From positions 310,001 through 374,000 of the forward strand of contig NZ_BMPO01000001.1 in the NCBI RefSeq assembly GCF_014647635.1: a DNA stretch of 64,000 bases. The letters run 5' to 3'. Positions 46,367-55,125 of the stretch are shown here, one piece after another. The translations under genes and the position numbers were made by a program. Below the pieces are notes generated by a model. That model worked only from the letters and a program-made list of their open reading frames with translations. It made no database searches and had not been told where the DNA came from. The stretch comes from Pseudomonas matsuisoli. GTDB taxonomy: Bacteria > Pseudomonadota > Gammaproteobacteria > Pseudomonadales > Pseudomonadaceae. Numbering within the stretch: the stretch's first letter is position 1; each line of letters starts with the position of its first letter.

Positions 46367-47719
46367 TTAGCGGGCGGGCTGCGGTTCAGAATCGGCCTGC
46401 ACCGGCTTGATCTTGCCGACGACGAACAAATAGGAAACCGCGGCGATCATTCCGTGTGCGGCAACGAACCAGAGTGCCTGGGTAAAGGAGCCGGTAACCG
46501 CTACGGCGTAGCCGATCACGATAGGCGTTACGATGCCCGAAATACTGCCGAACAGGTTGAACAAGCCGCCAGCGAACCCCACTAGATGACGCGGCGACGT
46601 ATCGGCGATCAGCGCGAAGTTCACCGCACCCAGGCCTTTGCCGAACAATGCCAGGGTTACGAACGCGACCGCTGCATAGGTCGAATCCACGTAGTTACAG
46701 AACAGCACGCTCGATGACAGCAGCATGCCCGTCACGAACGGCACCTTGCGGGCGACCGACAGACTGTAGCCATTGCGCGTCAAAGCATCGGAAATCACCC
46801 CACCGAGAATCCCACCGATGAAGCCGGCAATGGCGGGAAGCGTCGCGACGAAGCCGACATCCACGATGTCCATGCCGCGACCCTTGACCAGATAGATCGG
46901 GAACCAGGTCAGGAAGAAATACTGCATCGACGCCAGACAATACTGACCGACATAGATACCCAGCATCTGCCGGCTGGTCAGGAAGATCTTCAGGTCTGCA
47001 ATGCGCGCCTTCCGACGAACACCCTGCACGACGTTGCCATCGACGTTCGCACCACCTTCCTGCAAATGCGCGAGCTCCAGATCGTTGATCTTCGGGTGCA
47101 ACTTCGGCATGTGCATGGTCTTGGCCCAGACCACTGACAGCACGATTCCGATCACGCCCATCACCCAGAACACCGATTCCCAATTCACGTGGCCCACCAA
47201 CAGCCCCATGAACGGCACGAACACCAGCACGGCCACGTACTGCGCCGAGTTATAGATCGAGGTGGCTGTGCCGCGCTCGGAAACGGGAAACCAACTGGAC
47301 GTGATGCTGCTGTTCCCTGGCGACAACGGAGCCTCAACGAACCCCATCAGGAAACGTAGGGCAAAGAGGATGACCACCACCCAGCCTACCGGCCCGAATC
47401 CGATGAAGCCTTGAGCAAGGGTCAGCACCGACCAACCGAACAGTGCGATGCCATAAACGCGGATCGCGCCGAAGCGATCTAGCAACCACCCCGCAGGCAA
47501 TTGCCCAGCCACATACGCCCAGGAGAACGCAGAGAACAGGAATCCCAACTCGACCGGACTGATGCCAAGTTCCGCAGACATCGCGGAGCCGGCAATGGAC
47601 AGGTTGGCCCGGTCCGCCAGCGCTACCGCGCTGGCGATCACCAGCATGGCCAGCGTCGTGTATCGAGCGCGCGAGCGTTTCTGAGCCGTTTCCAGGCCCA
47701 TGGTTTGCGTCTTCATCAA
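46367..47719 (-). CDS. MFS transporter, anion:cation symporter family (sugar-acid importer)
   Basis: A 450-residue inner-membrane protein with 12 hydrophobic segments. SWAYVAGQLPAGWLLDRFGAIRVYG after helix 2 and RFLMGFVEAPLSPGNSSITSSWFP near helix 4-5 are marks of the ACS group that imports hexuronates, aldarates and galactonate. It lies between the DHDPS-family gene and the semialdehyde dehydrogenase gene, so it probably imports the substrate of the pathway. Substrate identity is not visible. Confidence 0.92.
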   Translation of the reverse strand: MMKTQTMGLETAQKRSRARYTTLAMLVIASAVALADRANLSIAGSAMSAELGISPVELGFLFSAFSWAYVAGQLPAGWLLDRFGAIRVYGIALFGWSVLTLAQGFIGFGPVGWVVVILFALRFLMGFVEAPLSPGNSSITSSWFPVSERGTATSIYNSAQYVAVLVFVPFMGLLVGHVNWESVFWVMGVIGIVLSVVWAKTMHMPKLHPKINDLELAHLQEGGANVDGNVVQGVRRKARIADLKIFLTSRQMLGIYVGQYCLASMQYFFLTWFPIYLVKGRGMDIVDVGFVATLPAIAGFIGGILGGVISDALTRNGYSLSVARKVPFVTGMLLSSSVLFCNYVDSTYAAVAFVTLALFGKGLGAVNFALIADTSPRHLVGFAGGLFNLFGSISGIVTPIVIGYAVAVTGSFTQALWFVAAHGMIAAVSYLFVVGKIKPVQADSEPQPAR

Positions 47720-47759
47720 ATGCCCCCAAGACTTGTTTTTGTAGGAGAAGGCAAAACGG

Positions 47760-48659
47760 TCAGCGGCCTAGCCGTGTCTCTAGCCGTGCAACCAGCCGAT
47801 CGATCTCGTGCAGGTCTTTTTCCGAGAGCTTCGGCCCTGGAGTGCGCATCGTGGCGTGACGTATCGCCCCGCGCCGACGCATCACTTCCTTGCGTGCACA
47901 CACGCCCCAGAATCCCATGGCTTCGTAACGCAGCAGCGGCAGGTAGATGTCGAACAGGTCATCCGCTTCCTCGAACTTACCGGCCTGATGCAGCCCGTAG
48001 ACCTGCGTGAGCATTTCCGGATAGGAGAAACCTGCCATCGGGCCATCTGCCCCACGCTGCAACTCCAGCGGCAGGTACATGGCGTTGTTGCCGGTAAGGA
48101 TCGCCACCCGCCGACCATTGCCCTCACGCAGACGAGAGATCTTGTTCAGGCAGGGCAGATCCTCTTCCTTAATGAGCTGGATTTCCTGATGCCGCTCTAT
48201 CAGCTGGTGAATCAGCGGCACTGACATCGCTACTTTCGAGGCGAATGGGAAGTCCTGCAGTACCGTCGGCGTGCCTTCGATACGGCGGAACACCTCGCCG
48301 AAGTAACCCAGCAGGTCTTCGTCAGTCTGCAACCCGGCAGGCGGCGCGATCATCACGCCAGCCGCTCCGAGATCCATCGCCTCGCGGCTGAACGCCGACA
48401 GCTGCGCCAGACTCGGATTACTGACGCCGATCACCACTGGCAAATCACCCGCGCACTTGATGTAGCGCTCGGCCACCTGCCGCGCCTCTTCCGCGCTGAG
48501 TTTGCCAGCTTCGCCGCTGACGCCCAGTACGGTGAAGCCATTGGCACCGTGACCCCGGTAGAAATCGACGAGAGTATCGATGCTGTCCAGGTCCACGTTG
48601 CCGCGTTCATCGAAGGGCGTTTGCGCGACTATGTACACGCCTTTAGCGTTGTTAAGCAT
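47760..48659 (-). CDS. DHDPS/NAL-superfamily enzyme of the sugar-acid operon
   Basis: A 299-residue TIM-barrel Schiff-base enzyme. GVSGEAGKLSAEEARQV corresponds to the pyruvate-binding GTTGE region of the family, and Lys164 in LIKEEDLP is the Schiff-base lysine. The YNVP tyrosine of dihydrodipicolinate synthase is replaced by QDFP (135-138). By context it would act as a dehydratase (or dehydratase-decarboxylase) on a 2-keto-3-deoxy sugar acid to give 2-oxoglutarate semialdehyde. The alternative is an aldolase. It follows the enolase-superfamily gene by 16 bases. Confidence 0.87.
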   Translation of the reverse strand: MLNNAKGVYIVAQTPFDERGNVDLDSIDTLVDFYRGHGANGFTVLGVSGEAGKLSAEEARQVAERYIKCAGDLPVVIGVSNPSLAQLSAFSREAMDLGAAGVMIAPPAGLQTDEDLLGYFGEVFRRIEGTPTVLQDFPFASKVAMSVPLIHQLIERHQEIQLIKEEDLPCLNKISRLREGNGRRVAILTGNNAMYLPLELQRGADGPMAGFSYPEMLTQVYGLHQAGKFEEADDLFDIYLPLLRYEAMGFWGVCARKEVMRRRGAIRHATMRTPGPKLSEKDLHEIDRLVARLETRLGR

Positions 48660-48675
48660 GTTGCCTCCCTCGCAC

Positions 48676-49860
48676 TCAGCGCTTGTTGATATCGAACACG
48701 TGGTGAGCGGTGGTGTGACGTTTGATGTAATCCCAATCGTAGGTCACGCCCAGGCCGGGCCCGGTGGGGACAGGTACGGTGCCGTTGGCATCGATGCAGT
48801 CGATCTGGTCGGAGTAATCGCAGGCGTACACCTGGGGAATGTTGTTATCGCAGTCCGGCCCCACCAGCGCCACTTCGTAGAAGTTGGAGTTGCGAATGGC
48901 GCCCATCACATGACGATGGGCCGGACCGACCGCATGCACTTCGACGTCCAGACCAAAGGCTTCCGCTAGGCGCGCGGTCTTGATCGCACCGGTGATTCCC
49001 ATGTCGTATTCGGGGTCGACGCGCAGGAAGTCGGTACCGCCCGCCATCAGGAAGTCCGCCTTCGGCTCCAGGCCGCGCACGTGCTCGGTGATAAGCAGCG
49101 GCGTCTTGAGCATCTCGCGCAGCTTCTTATGCGAGAACGCGGAAAGGCCTGCGTCGCGGTACGGATCTTCGAACCAGAAGTACTCGGCCTCATCGCAAGC
49201 CTTACCGACATACAGCGCGTCGGCGAAGGTCTTGAGATCGCAGGCGCCGTCGTACATCAGTTCCATGTCACGGCCAACTGCCTTGCGCGTGGCCAAAATC
49301 GCGGCGGCTTCCTCGCGTGGATTGCCGTCGAACCAGCCGTGGATTTTATAGCCGGGGTAGCCCATTTCCTTGCAGCGCAGCGCGAACTCGCCATAGGCCT
49401 CGGGGCTGTCCAAGCCGCCGTTGCGGTCACCGTGAAAGGTGCTGGCATAGGCCTTCAAACGGCTGCGGTAGCTGCCCAGCAATTTGGATATGGAACAGCC
49501 GAGTTGCTTGCCGGTCAGGTCCCAAAGGGCTATGTCGACCGGGCCGTGGCCCATGTGGTCGAAGTGGTGCAGCTTGCGCTTGAACTCGTCGTAGATCGCT
49601 TCGCGGTGGTCCGGATCACGACCCAGCAGATCGGGCGCCAGCATGATCGATTGCGCCAGCGCCGGGCGGGTACCGCCCCACATGGCGACGTACTCGCCAC
49701 GCGCACCATCGTTGGTTTCGATCACGACAGCGTATTTGGCCAACTTCATCTTGCCGCCCTTCTTGTAGGCGACATGGTTATGGGTGTGTTCACCTTGAGC
49801 GGCGAGGTTGTGAACCTCGTAGGTGAAGTCGAAGATTTCGACGCGAGTGATGTGGGACAT
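48676..49860 (-). CDS. Enolase-superfamily sugar-acid dehydratase (mandelate racemase-like)
   Basis: This 394-residue protein from the ATG at 49860 (GGAGG site) has the capping domain and the (beta/alpha)7-beta barrel. By spacing against mandelate racemase, metal ligands are Asp204, Glu231 and Glu259, and the His-Asp dyad is His309 with Asp282. The K-x-K base motif is K172-x-H174, so the second lysine is a histidine. A sugar acid (aldarate, pentonate or hexonate) is the expected substrate, giving a 2-keto-3-deoxy acid for the next enzyme. First gene of the operon, divergent from a LysR gene. Confidence 0.88.
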   Translation of the reverse strand: MSHITRVEIFDFTYEVHNLAAQGEHTHNHVAYKKGGKMKLAKYAVVIETNDGARGEYVAMWGGTRPALAQSIMLAPDLLGRDPDHREAIYDEFKRKLHHFDHMGHGPVDIALWDLTGKQLGCSISKLLGSYRSRLKAYASTFHGDRNGGLDSPEAYGEFALRCKEMGYPGYKIHGWFDGNPREEAAAILATRKAVGRDMELMYDGACDLKTFADALYVGKACDEAEYFWFEDPYRDAGLSAFSHKKLREMLKTPLLITEHVRGLEPKADFLMAGGTDFLRVDPEYDMGITGAIKTARLAEAFGLDVEVHAVGPAHRHVMGAIRNSNFYEVALVGPDCDNNIPQVYACDYSDQIDCIDANGTVPVPTGPGLGVTYDWDYIKRHTTAHHVFDINKR

Positions 49861-50012
49861 GCTGCCTCCAATTGTTTTTGTATTCGAATGCTGCGCCGAC
49901 AGGCCATCGCTCGATCGCGGGCTTGCCATGTCTTGCGTGAGGCCAGAATATGAAGCCGATCAATGCATGTCCAAACCCTATTTAGCATTCCAACGATGCA
50001 AAAGGTGAATTG

Positions 50013-50906
50013 ATGATTGGCTTTCCACAGCTGCGTTGTTTCGTTGCAGTGGCGACCGAGCTGCACTTCGGTCGCGCGGCGCAAATGCTGCACATGACGC
50101 AGCCACCCTTGAGCCGACAGATTCAATTGCTCGAACAGGAGCTAGGCGTTGCGCTGCTGGAAAGGACGTCGCGCTCCGTTTCGCTCACCCCTGCGGGATC
50201 GGCCTTTCTGGTGGAGGCCCGCAAGCTCATGGAGCAGAGTGAACGCGCTGTGCAAATCGCCAGACGCGCGGCCAATACGCTCAGCGGAACGGTGACGGTC
50301 GGCTTCATCGGGTCTGCCACCTACGGCTTCATTCCCAAGCTGGCTGAGCGCGCCAAGGAAGAGCTGCCGAACATTCACGTCAACTTTCTGGAAATGAATA
50401 GCGTCGAGCAGCAGGAAGCATTGCTGTTTGGCAGGGTCGATCTCGGCATCATCCGTCCTGGCCCAAGGGCGGAAGGCCTCGAATCGGTGTGCATCGAGAA
50501 AGGCGACCTCGCCCTGGCGGTGGCGCGCAACCACCCCCTCGCGTTACGCCGCCAGCTGGTGACGCTCAAGCAGCTCGATGATTTGCCATTCATCATGTAC
50601 AGCAAGGTGGGCCGGTATTTTCAAGGTGTGCTGACCACGATGTTCGAGCGCGCGCAGGTCAAGCCCCGCTACGTGCAGTTCATGGACCAGACCCACGCCA
50701 TTCTCTCGCTGGTTAGCGCCGGAATGGGTGTAGCCATCGTGCCCGAAGACGCGCGTAACGCTTGCTTCGAGAACGTGGTGTTCAAATCGCTGCAAACGCA
50801 GACGCAATATGAACTGCATGCGATCTGGCGTGCAGACGACGATGGTCCTGCGGTTGCCGCGGTACGCGAAATTATCCTGCGACAGCGGGTGTCCAGTCAG
50901 ACGTGA
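50013..50906 (+). CDS. LysR-family regulator of the sugar-acid operon
   Basis: A 297-residue protein. The winged helix is FPQLRCFVAVATELHFGRAAQMLHMTQPPLSRQIQLLEQELGVALLERTSRSVSLTPAG; the effector domain starts near residue 90 (GTVTVGFIGSATYGFIPKL). The ATG at 50013 follows AAGGTG with good spacing; the TTG just before it (50010) is less likely. Divergent from the dehydratase gene across 152 bases, so it likely senses the pathway substrate or an intermediate. Confidence 0.9.
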   Translation: MIGFPQLRCFVAVATELHFGRAAQMLHMTQPPLSRQIQLLEQELGVALLERTSRSVSLTPAGSAFLVEARKLMEQSERAVQIARRAANTLSGTVTVGFIGSATYGFIPKLAERAKEELPNIHVNFLEMNSVEQQEALLFGRVDLGIIRPGPRAEGLESVCIEKGDLALAVARNHPLALRRQLVTLKQLDDLPFIMYSKVGRYFQGVLTTMFERAQVKPRYVQFMDQTHAILSLVSAGMGVAIVPEDARNACFENVVFKSLQTQTQYELHAIWRADDDGPAVAAVREIILRQRVSSQT

Positions 50907-51065
50907 CGATAGCGTTGACGCATGGGCGACCGTTGCCGGAGACGTCGGCGGATGCGCTGTCCACCGGACGAAAGCCTGTCGCGGAAGCCGAAAACCCAAA
51001 GACATCGAGCGCAGAAGCCGGATAATGGCGCCCTATTTCGCCTGCCCGCAATTCTGGTGTCCCGC

Positions 51066-53258
51066 ATGGAAATCAAGGTCAACTTTCTCGACAACCTTCG
51101 TCTCGAAGCCAAGTTCGACGACTTCACCGTCATCGCCGACCAGCCGATTCGCTACAAGGGCGATGGTTCGGCGCCGGGCCCCTTCGACTATTTCCTCGCG
51201 TCCTCCGCATTGTGTGCGGCCTACTTCGTCAAGCTCTACTGCCAGACGCGGGACATTCCCACCGACAACATTCGCCTATCGCAGAACAACATTGTCGATC
51301 CGGAAAACCGATATAACCAGATTTTCAAGATCCAGGTGGAGCTGCCCGCGGACCTCTCCGAAAAGGACCGCCAGGGCATCCTGCGGTCTATTGATCGCTG
51401 CACCGTGAAAAAGGTAGTGCAGGCCGGGCCGGCGTTCGTCATCGAAGAGGTCGAAAGCCTCGACGCCGATGCGCAAGCCTTGCTGATGCCCATCACCGAC
51501 TCAGCTGCAAGTACCTACATCGCCGGCAAGGATTTGCCGCTGGAACAGACCATCGCTGACATGTCAGCGATCCTTGCCAAGCTGGGGATGAAGATCGAGA
51601 TCGCGTCGTGGCGCAATATCGTGCCGAACGTGTGGTCGCTGCACATCCGCGATGCGCAGTCACCGATGTGTTTCACCAATGGCAAAGGAGCAACGAAGGA
51701 AAGCGCGCTCGCGTCCGCGCTGGGCGAGTTCATCGAACGGCTCAACTGCAATTTCTTCTACAACGACCAGTTCTGGGGTGAGGACATCGCCAATGCCGCG
51801 TTCGTACATTATCCGGACGAGCGCTGGTTCAAGCCTGGCCGCAAGGACGCTTTGCCCAAGGAAATCCTCGACGCGTACTGCCTGGATATCTACAACCCCG
51901 ATGGAGAGCTGCGTGGTTCGCACCTCTACGACACCAACTCGGGCAACGTAGAGCGCGGTATTTGTTCGCTGCCATTTGTTCGTCAGTCCGACGGCGAGAC
52001 GGTTTATTTCCCATCCAACCTCATCGAAAACCTGTACCTCAGCAACGGCATGAGTGCAGGTAATACGCTGGCCGAAGCGCAAGTCCAGTGCCTGTCGGAA
52101 ATCTTCGAACGCGCCGTGAAGCGCGAAATCCTCGAGGGCGAACTCGCGTTGCCTGACGTGCCCCAGGCCGTACTGGCGAAATACCCGAGCATTCTGGCCG
52201 GCATCCAGGGCCTGGAAGCCCAGGGTTTCCCGGTATTGGTGAAGGACGCCTCGCTCGGCGGCGAATTTCCGGTCATGTGCCTCACGCTGATGAACCCCCG
52301 CACTGGCGGCGTCTTCGCTTCTTTCGGCGCGCATCCAAGCCTGGAGATTGCGCTTGAGCGTAGTCTGACGGAACTGCTACAGGGCCGCAGCTTCGAGGGG
52401 CTCAACGACCTGCCGCAGCCAACGTTCGAAAGCCAAGCGGTTACCGAACCCAACAACTTTGTCGAACATTTCATCGACTCCAGCGGCGTCGTGTCATGGC
52501 GTTTCTTCAGCGCCCGGTCTGACTTCGAATTCGTCGAGTGGGATTTCACGGGCTCAGGCGAAAACGCCAACGTCGAGGAGGCGGCAACCCTGTTCGGCAT
52601 TTTCGAGGCCATGGGCAAGGAAACGTACATGGCGGTCTACGAGCACCTGGGCGCCAAAGCGTGTCGCATCCTCGTGCCGGGCTACTCTGAAATCTATCCG
52701 GTGGAAGACCTGATTTGGGACAACACCAACAAAGCGCTCTTCTTTCGCGAAGACATCCTCAACCTGCACTGCCTTGATGACGATAGTCTCCAGGCCCTGG
52801 TAGAGCGACTGGAAGAAAGCGAGCTGGACGATTACACCGACATCACCACCCTGATCGGCGTCGAGTTCGATGACAACACGGCGTGGGGCCAGTTGACGAT
52901 TCTCGAGCTAAAGCTCTTGATCCAGCTGGCATTACAGCAGTTCGAAGCAGCCAAGGAAGGAGTGGAAACCTTCCTGCAGTTCAATGACAACACGCTGGAT
53001 CGCGGCCTGTTCTATCAGGCGCTGAACGCGGCGCTGGAAGTGGAGCTTGACGACGATTTGGCGCTGGACGATTACGAAGCCAATTTCCGGAGGATGTTCG
53101 GTGATGCGCGCATGGACGCGGTCATCGGTTCTCTGGACGGCAGCGTCCGATTCTTTGGCTTGACGCCCACGAGCATGAAACTGGAAGGACTCGACCGGCA
53201 CCTGCGCCTGATCGAGAGTTATAAGAAACTCCACGCGGCCCGCGCCCGTTTGCAATAG
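51066..53258 (+). CDS. OsmC-YcaO fusion protein
   Basis: This 730-residue protein starts MEIKVNFLDNLRLEAKFDDFTV. Residues 1 to about 145 form an OsmC-like domain (PIRYKGDGSAPGPFDYFLASSALCAAYFVKLYC; Cys resembling the peroxidatic pair). The YcaO domain follows, with the ATP-binding GKGATKESALASALGEFIERLNC motif and AEAQVQCLSEIFERAVKREI. A C-terminal acidic region is probably all-helical. E. coli YcaO acts with RimO in beta-methylthiolation of ribosomal protein S12; this fused form is found in several proteobacteria. The frame is open to 50922 but the earlier part overlaps LysR gene flanks and is not convincing. Confidence 0.9.
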   Translation: MEIKVNFLDNLRLEAKFDDFTVIADQPIRYKGDGSAPGPFDYFLASSALCAAYFVKLYCQTRDIPTDNIRLSQNNIVDPENRYNQIFKIQVELPADLSEKDRQGILRSIDRCTVKKVVQAGPAFVIEEVESLDADAQALLMPITDSAASTYIAGKDLPLEQTIADMSAILAKLGMKIEIASWRNIVPNVWSLHIRDAQSPMCFTNGKGATKESALASALGEFIERLNCNFFYNDQFWGEDIANAAFVHYPDERWFKPGRKDALPKEILDAYCLDIYNPDGELRGSHLYDTNSGNVERGICSLPFVRQSDGETVYFPSNLIENLYLSNGMSAGNTLAEAQVQCLSEIFERAVKREILEGELALPDVPQAVLAKYPSILAGIQGLEAQGFPVLVKDASLGGEFPVMCLTLMNPRTGGVFASFGAHPSLEIALERSLTELLQGRSFEGLNDLPQPTFESQAVTEPNNFVEHFIDSSGVVSWRFFSARSDFEFVEWDFTGSGENANVEEAATLFGIFEAMGKETYMAVYEHLGAKACRILVPGYSEIYPVEDLIWDNTNKALFFREDILNLHCLDDDSLQALVERLEESELDDYTDITTLIGVEFDDNTAWGQLTILELKLLIQLALQQFEAAKEGVETFLQFNDNTLDRGLFYQALNAALEVELDDDLALDDYEANFRRMFGDARMDAVIGSLDGSVRFFGLTPTSMKLEGLDRHLRLIESYKKLHAARARLQ

Positions 53259-53338
53259 TTGATCGCCAAGCAACGGTCGGAGATGCCCAACCGCAGCCGG
53301 GGTGGACGCTGGACGTTCACCCCGGGCATTACGGCCAA

Positions 53339-54106
53339 TTATCCCCGGCGCCGGAAGACCATCCCACCGTGGTGCAGGGTGTCTTCATCGACGAACGTTC
53401 CGTCGGCGGTAAAGCCTGTATCGTCCCAGTAGTCGATATGGTTACCCGTCACCTCGTAGCGCCCTTGATAGGCGCTTTCACGATTGCCGCGGGCTTCGTC
53501 GTAGCGACCGTTGGGTAATAGCTCATGGCGAATTTGGTCGCCGTCGGTGGTCCACATGCCGACATAAGGATGGCCAGCGCTGGAATCGTTCATCGCGTTA
53601 TTCTCCTTTTCGTTTAGGGGGATGCGCCGGATGACATCGTCGTATGGCACAAGATCCAGGAAGGCTGTGACCTCAATCGCGCGCTGCTCAGCCATACGGA
53701 AGATCCACACATAACTGTTGTGGTAAGGCTTGCCATCGGCCGCTCTCCCCTCGCCGTCCCAGTTCACGATGACGACGTCATCCTCGGCCCAGATACCTTT
53801 CACGGTGGGGCGAATCGGCGTTGATAAACGTGAGACGAAGGGCGTGACCGCCCGCTCCATGAAGTCATCGATACCGCGATACGTGCCCGCGGATGGGCCA
53901 GACCCTTCGATGGTCCATACGATGTCCGGCGCCAGCACGTCTTGGAAAAACGTTCGACCGCCTGCCGACCATTTCTCGAATGCCTGCGTAATGAACGCGC
54001 GGTTGCGTTCGGTGGTGGCGTCGTCTGCTTGTGCAGGCAGAGCGCTCGTCAACATCGATACCAATATCAGTAACAGAACGGCGAAACGATTTCGGATGAT
54101 GTTCAT
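53339..54106 (-). CDS. NTF2-like (SnoaL) and Atu4866-domain fusion protein
   Basis: A 255-residue protein. Signal peptide, cut near AQA-DDA, then an NTF2-like domain (NRAFITQAFEKWSAGGRTFFQDVLAPDIVWTIEGSGPSAGTYRGIDDFMER... to FLDLVPYDDVIRRI) and a C-terminal Atu4866-type domain (HPYVGMWTTDGDQIRHELLPNGRYDEARGNRESAYQGRYEVTGNHIDYWDDTGFTADGTF). The linker codons contain AAGGAG 9 bases before an in-frame ATG at 53593, so the second domain could also be made separately as an 84-residue protein. It follows the SDR gene by 23 bases. Function unknown. Confidence 0.85.
   Translation of the reverse strand: MNIIRNRFAVLLLILVSMLTSALPAQADDATTERNRAFITQAFEKWSAGGRTFFQDVLAPDIVWTIEGSGPSAGTYRGIDDFMERAVTPFVSRLSTPIRPTVKGIWAEDDVVIVNWDGEGRAADGKPYHNSYVWIFRMAEQRAIEVTAFLDLVPYDDVIRRIPLNEKENNAMNDSSAGHPYVGMWTTDGDQIRHELLPNGRYDEARGNRESAYQGRYEVTGNHIDYWDDTGFTADGTFVDEDTLHHGGMVFRRRG
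53593..53608 (-). promoter_or_regulatory. Internal ribosome binding site at the Atu4866 domain
   Basis: AAGGAG on the minus strand (53603-53608) precedes an in-frame ATG at 53591-53593 with 9 bases between, within the linker of the fused gene. It suggests either an internal start or a remnant of two formerly separate genes. Confidence 0.6.
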
Positions 54107-54129
54107 GGGTTGTCCTCATGGTGTTCTTA

Positions 54130-54858
54130 TCAGTGAAAAGCCAGGGTTGGTCGAACGACGATTTCGTTCACATCGACGTCCTCCGGCTGTTCGATTGCAT
54201 AGCGTACGGCCCGTCCGATGGCGTCCGGCTTGAGCGCGATGGCGCGATAGCTTTCCATGGCTTCCTTGGCAACGCCGTCCGTAATGGTCGACGCCAACTC
54301 GCTCTCGACAACGCCGGGATGCACACAGGTCACGCGAACGTCCGAACGCTCTTGGCGCAGCCCCTCGGAAACCGCCCGAACGGCGTATTTGGTCGCGCAA
54401 TACACCGCCGCCGTGGGCGAGACAGTCAATGCGCCCACTGAGGCGATATTGACGACGTGACCGCTGCCCCGCTTGGTGAACTCCGGCAGCACCGCGGCGA
54501 TGCCGTTCAGCACGCCCTTGATGTTGACGTCCACCATGCGGTCCCACTCATCCGTCTTCATCGCGGCCATGGGGGACAAGGGCATGATCCCGGCGTTATT
54601 GACGATCACGTCTACCCGCCCCCAGCGTTGGCGTGCCGCTTCGGCGAACGCGGCGACATCGCGGGCATCGGTTACGTCCAAACGTTGGTATTCGGCCTCG
54701 CCGCCCGCAGCGTTTATTTCGTCCACGACGGTCTCGAGCCGATCCGTACGGCGCGCACCCAATAGCAGCTTGGCGCCCGCCGCACCGAGCTCGCGTGCAA
54801 TGCCTTCGCCGATACCGCTGGATGCGCCCGTAACTAAAACAACTTTGTCGATACTCAT
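54130..54858 (-). CDS. Short-chain dehydrogenase/reductase (SDR)
   Basis: A 242-residue classical SDR with TGASSGIGEG near residue 10, NNAGIMP near 88, catalytic Ser in NIASVGALT and YCATK (Tyr/Lys). Arg in LGARRTDRLE favours NADP. It leads an operon with the NTF2-Atu4866 protein and lies divergent from a LysR gene. Substrate unknown. Confidence 0.9.
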   Translation of the reverse strand: MSIDKVVLVTGASSGIGEGIARELGAAGAKLLLGARRTDRLETVVDEINAAGGEAEYQRLDVTDARDVAAFAEAARQRWGRVDVIVNNAGIMPLSPMAAMKTDEWDRMVDVNIKGVLNGIAAVLPEFTKRGSGHVVNIASVGALTVSPTAAVYCATKYAVRAVSEGLRQERSDVRVTCVHPGVVESELASTITDGVAKEAMESYRAIALKPDAIGRAVRYAIEQPEDVDVNEIVVRPTLAFH

Positions 54859-55125
54859 ATAACTGTCCTCTCGCAGGTCTAAGCGGACCTGAGTGGTTCA
54901 TGGTTTGTAGTCCGTCACACGAGCGGTTCTTCATGCCGAAGCATGGGCGCTCGAATGCCACGACGAACCTGATCGACGCTAAGCCGTATCCCGCGAACAA
55001 CGGTTGCTGCGGTCAAAGGAAACGAGTCCTGGTGCAGGTGACTCAACGTTGCGCTCACGATATCCAACGGGCATTGTCGAGAGAATTCCCCAAATACTTA
55101 CCGAATCGGTTAGCAGGGCTTACCA

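Noticed and set aside
53339-53593. Treating the Atu4866 domain as a separate gene
   Set aside because: The frame is continuous with the NTF2 domain without a stop, so it is annotated as one gene; the internal start is reported as a finding.
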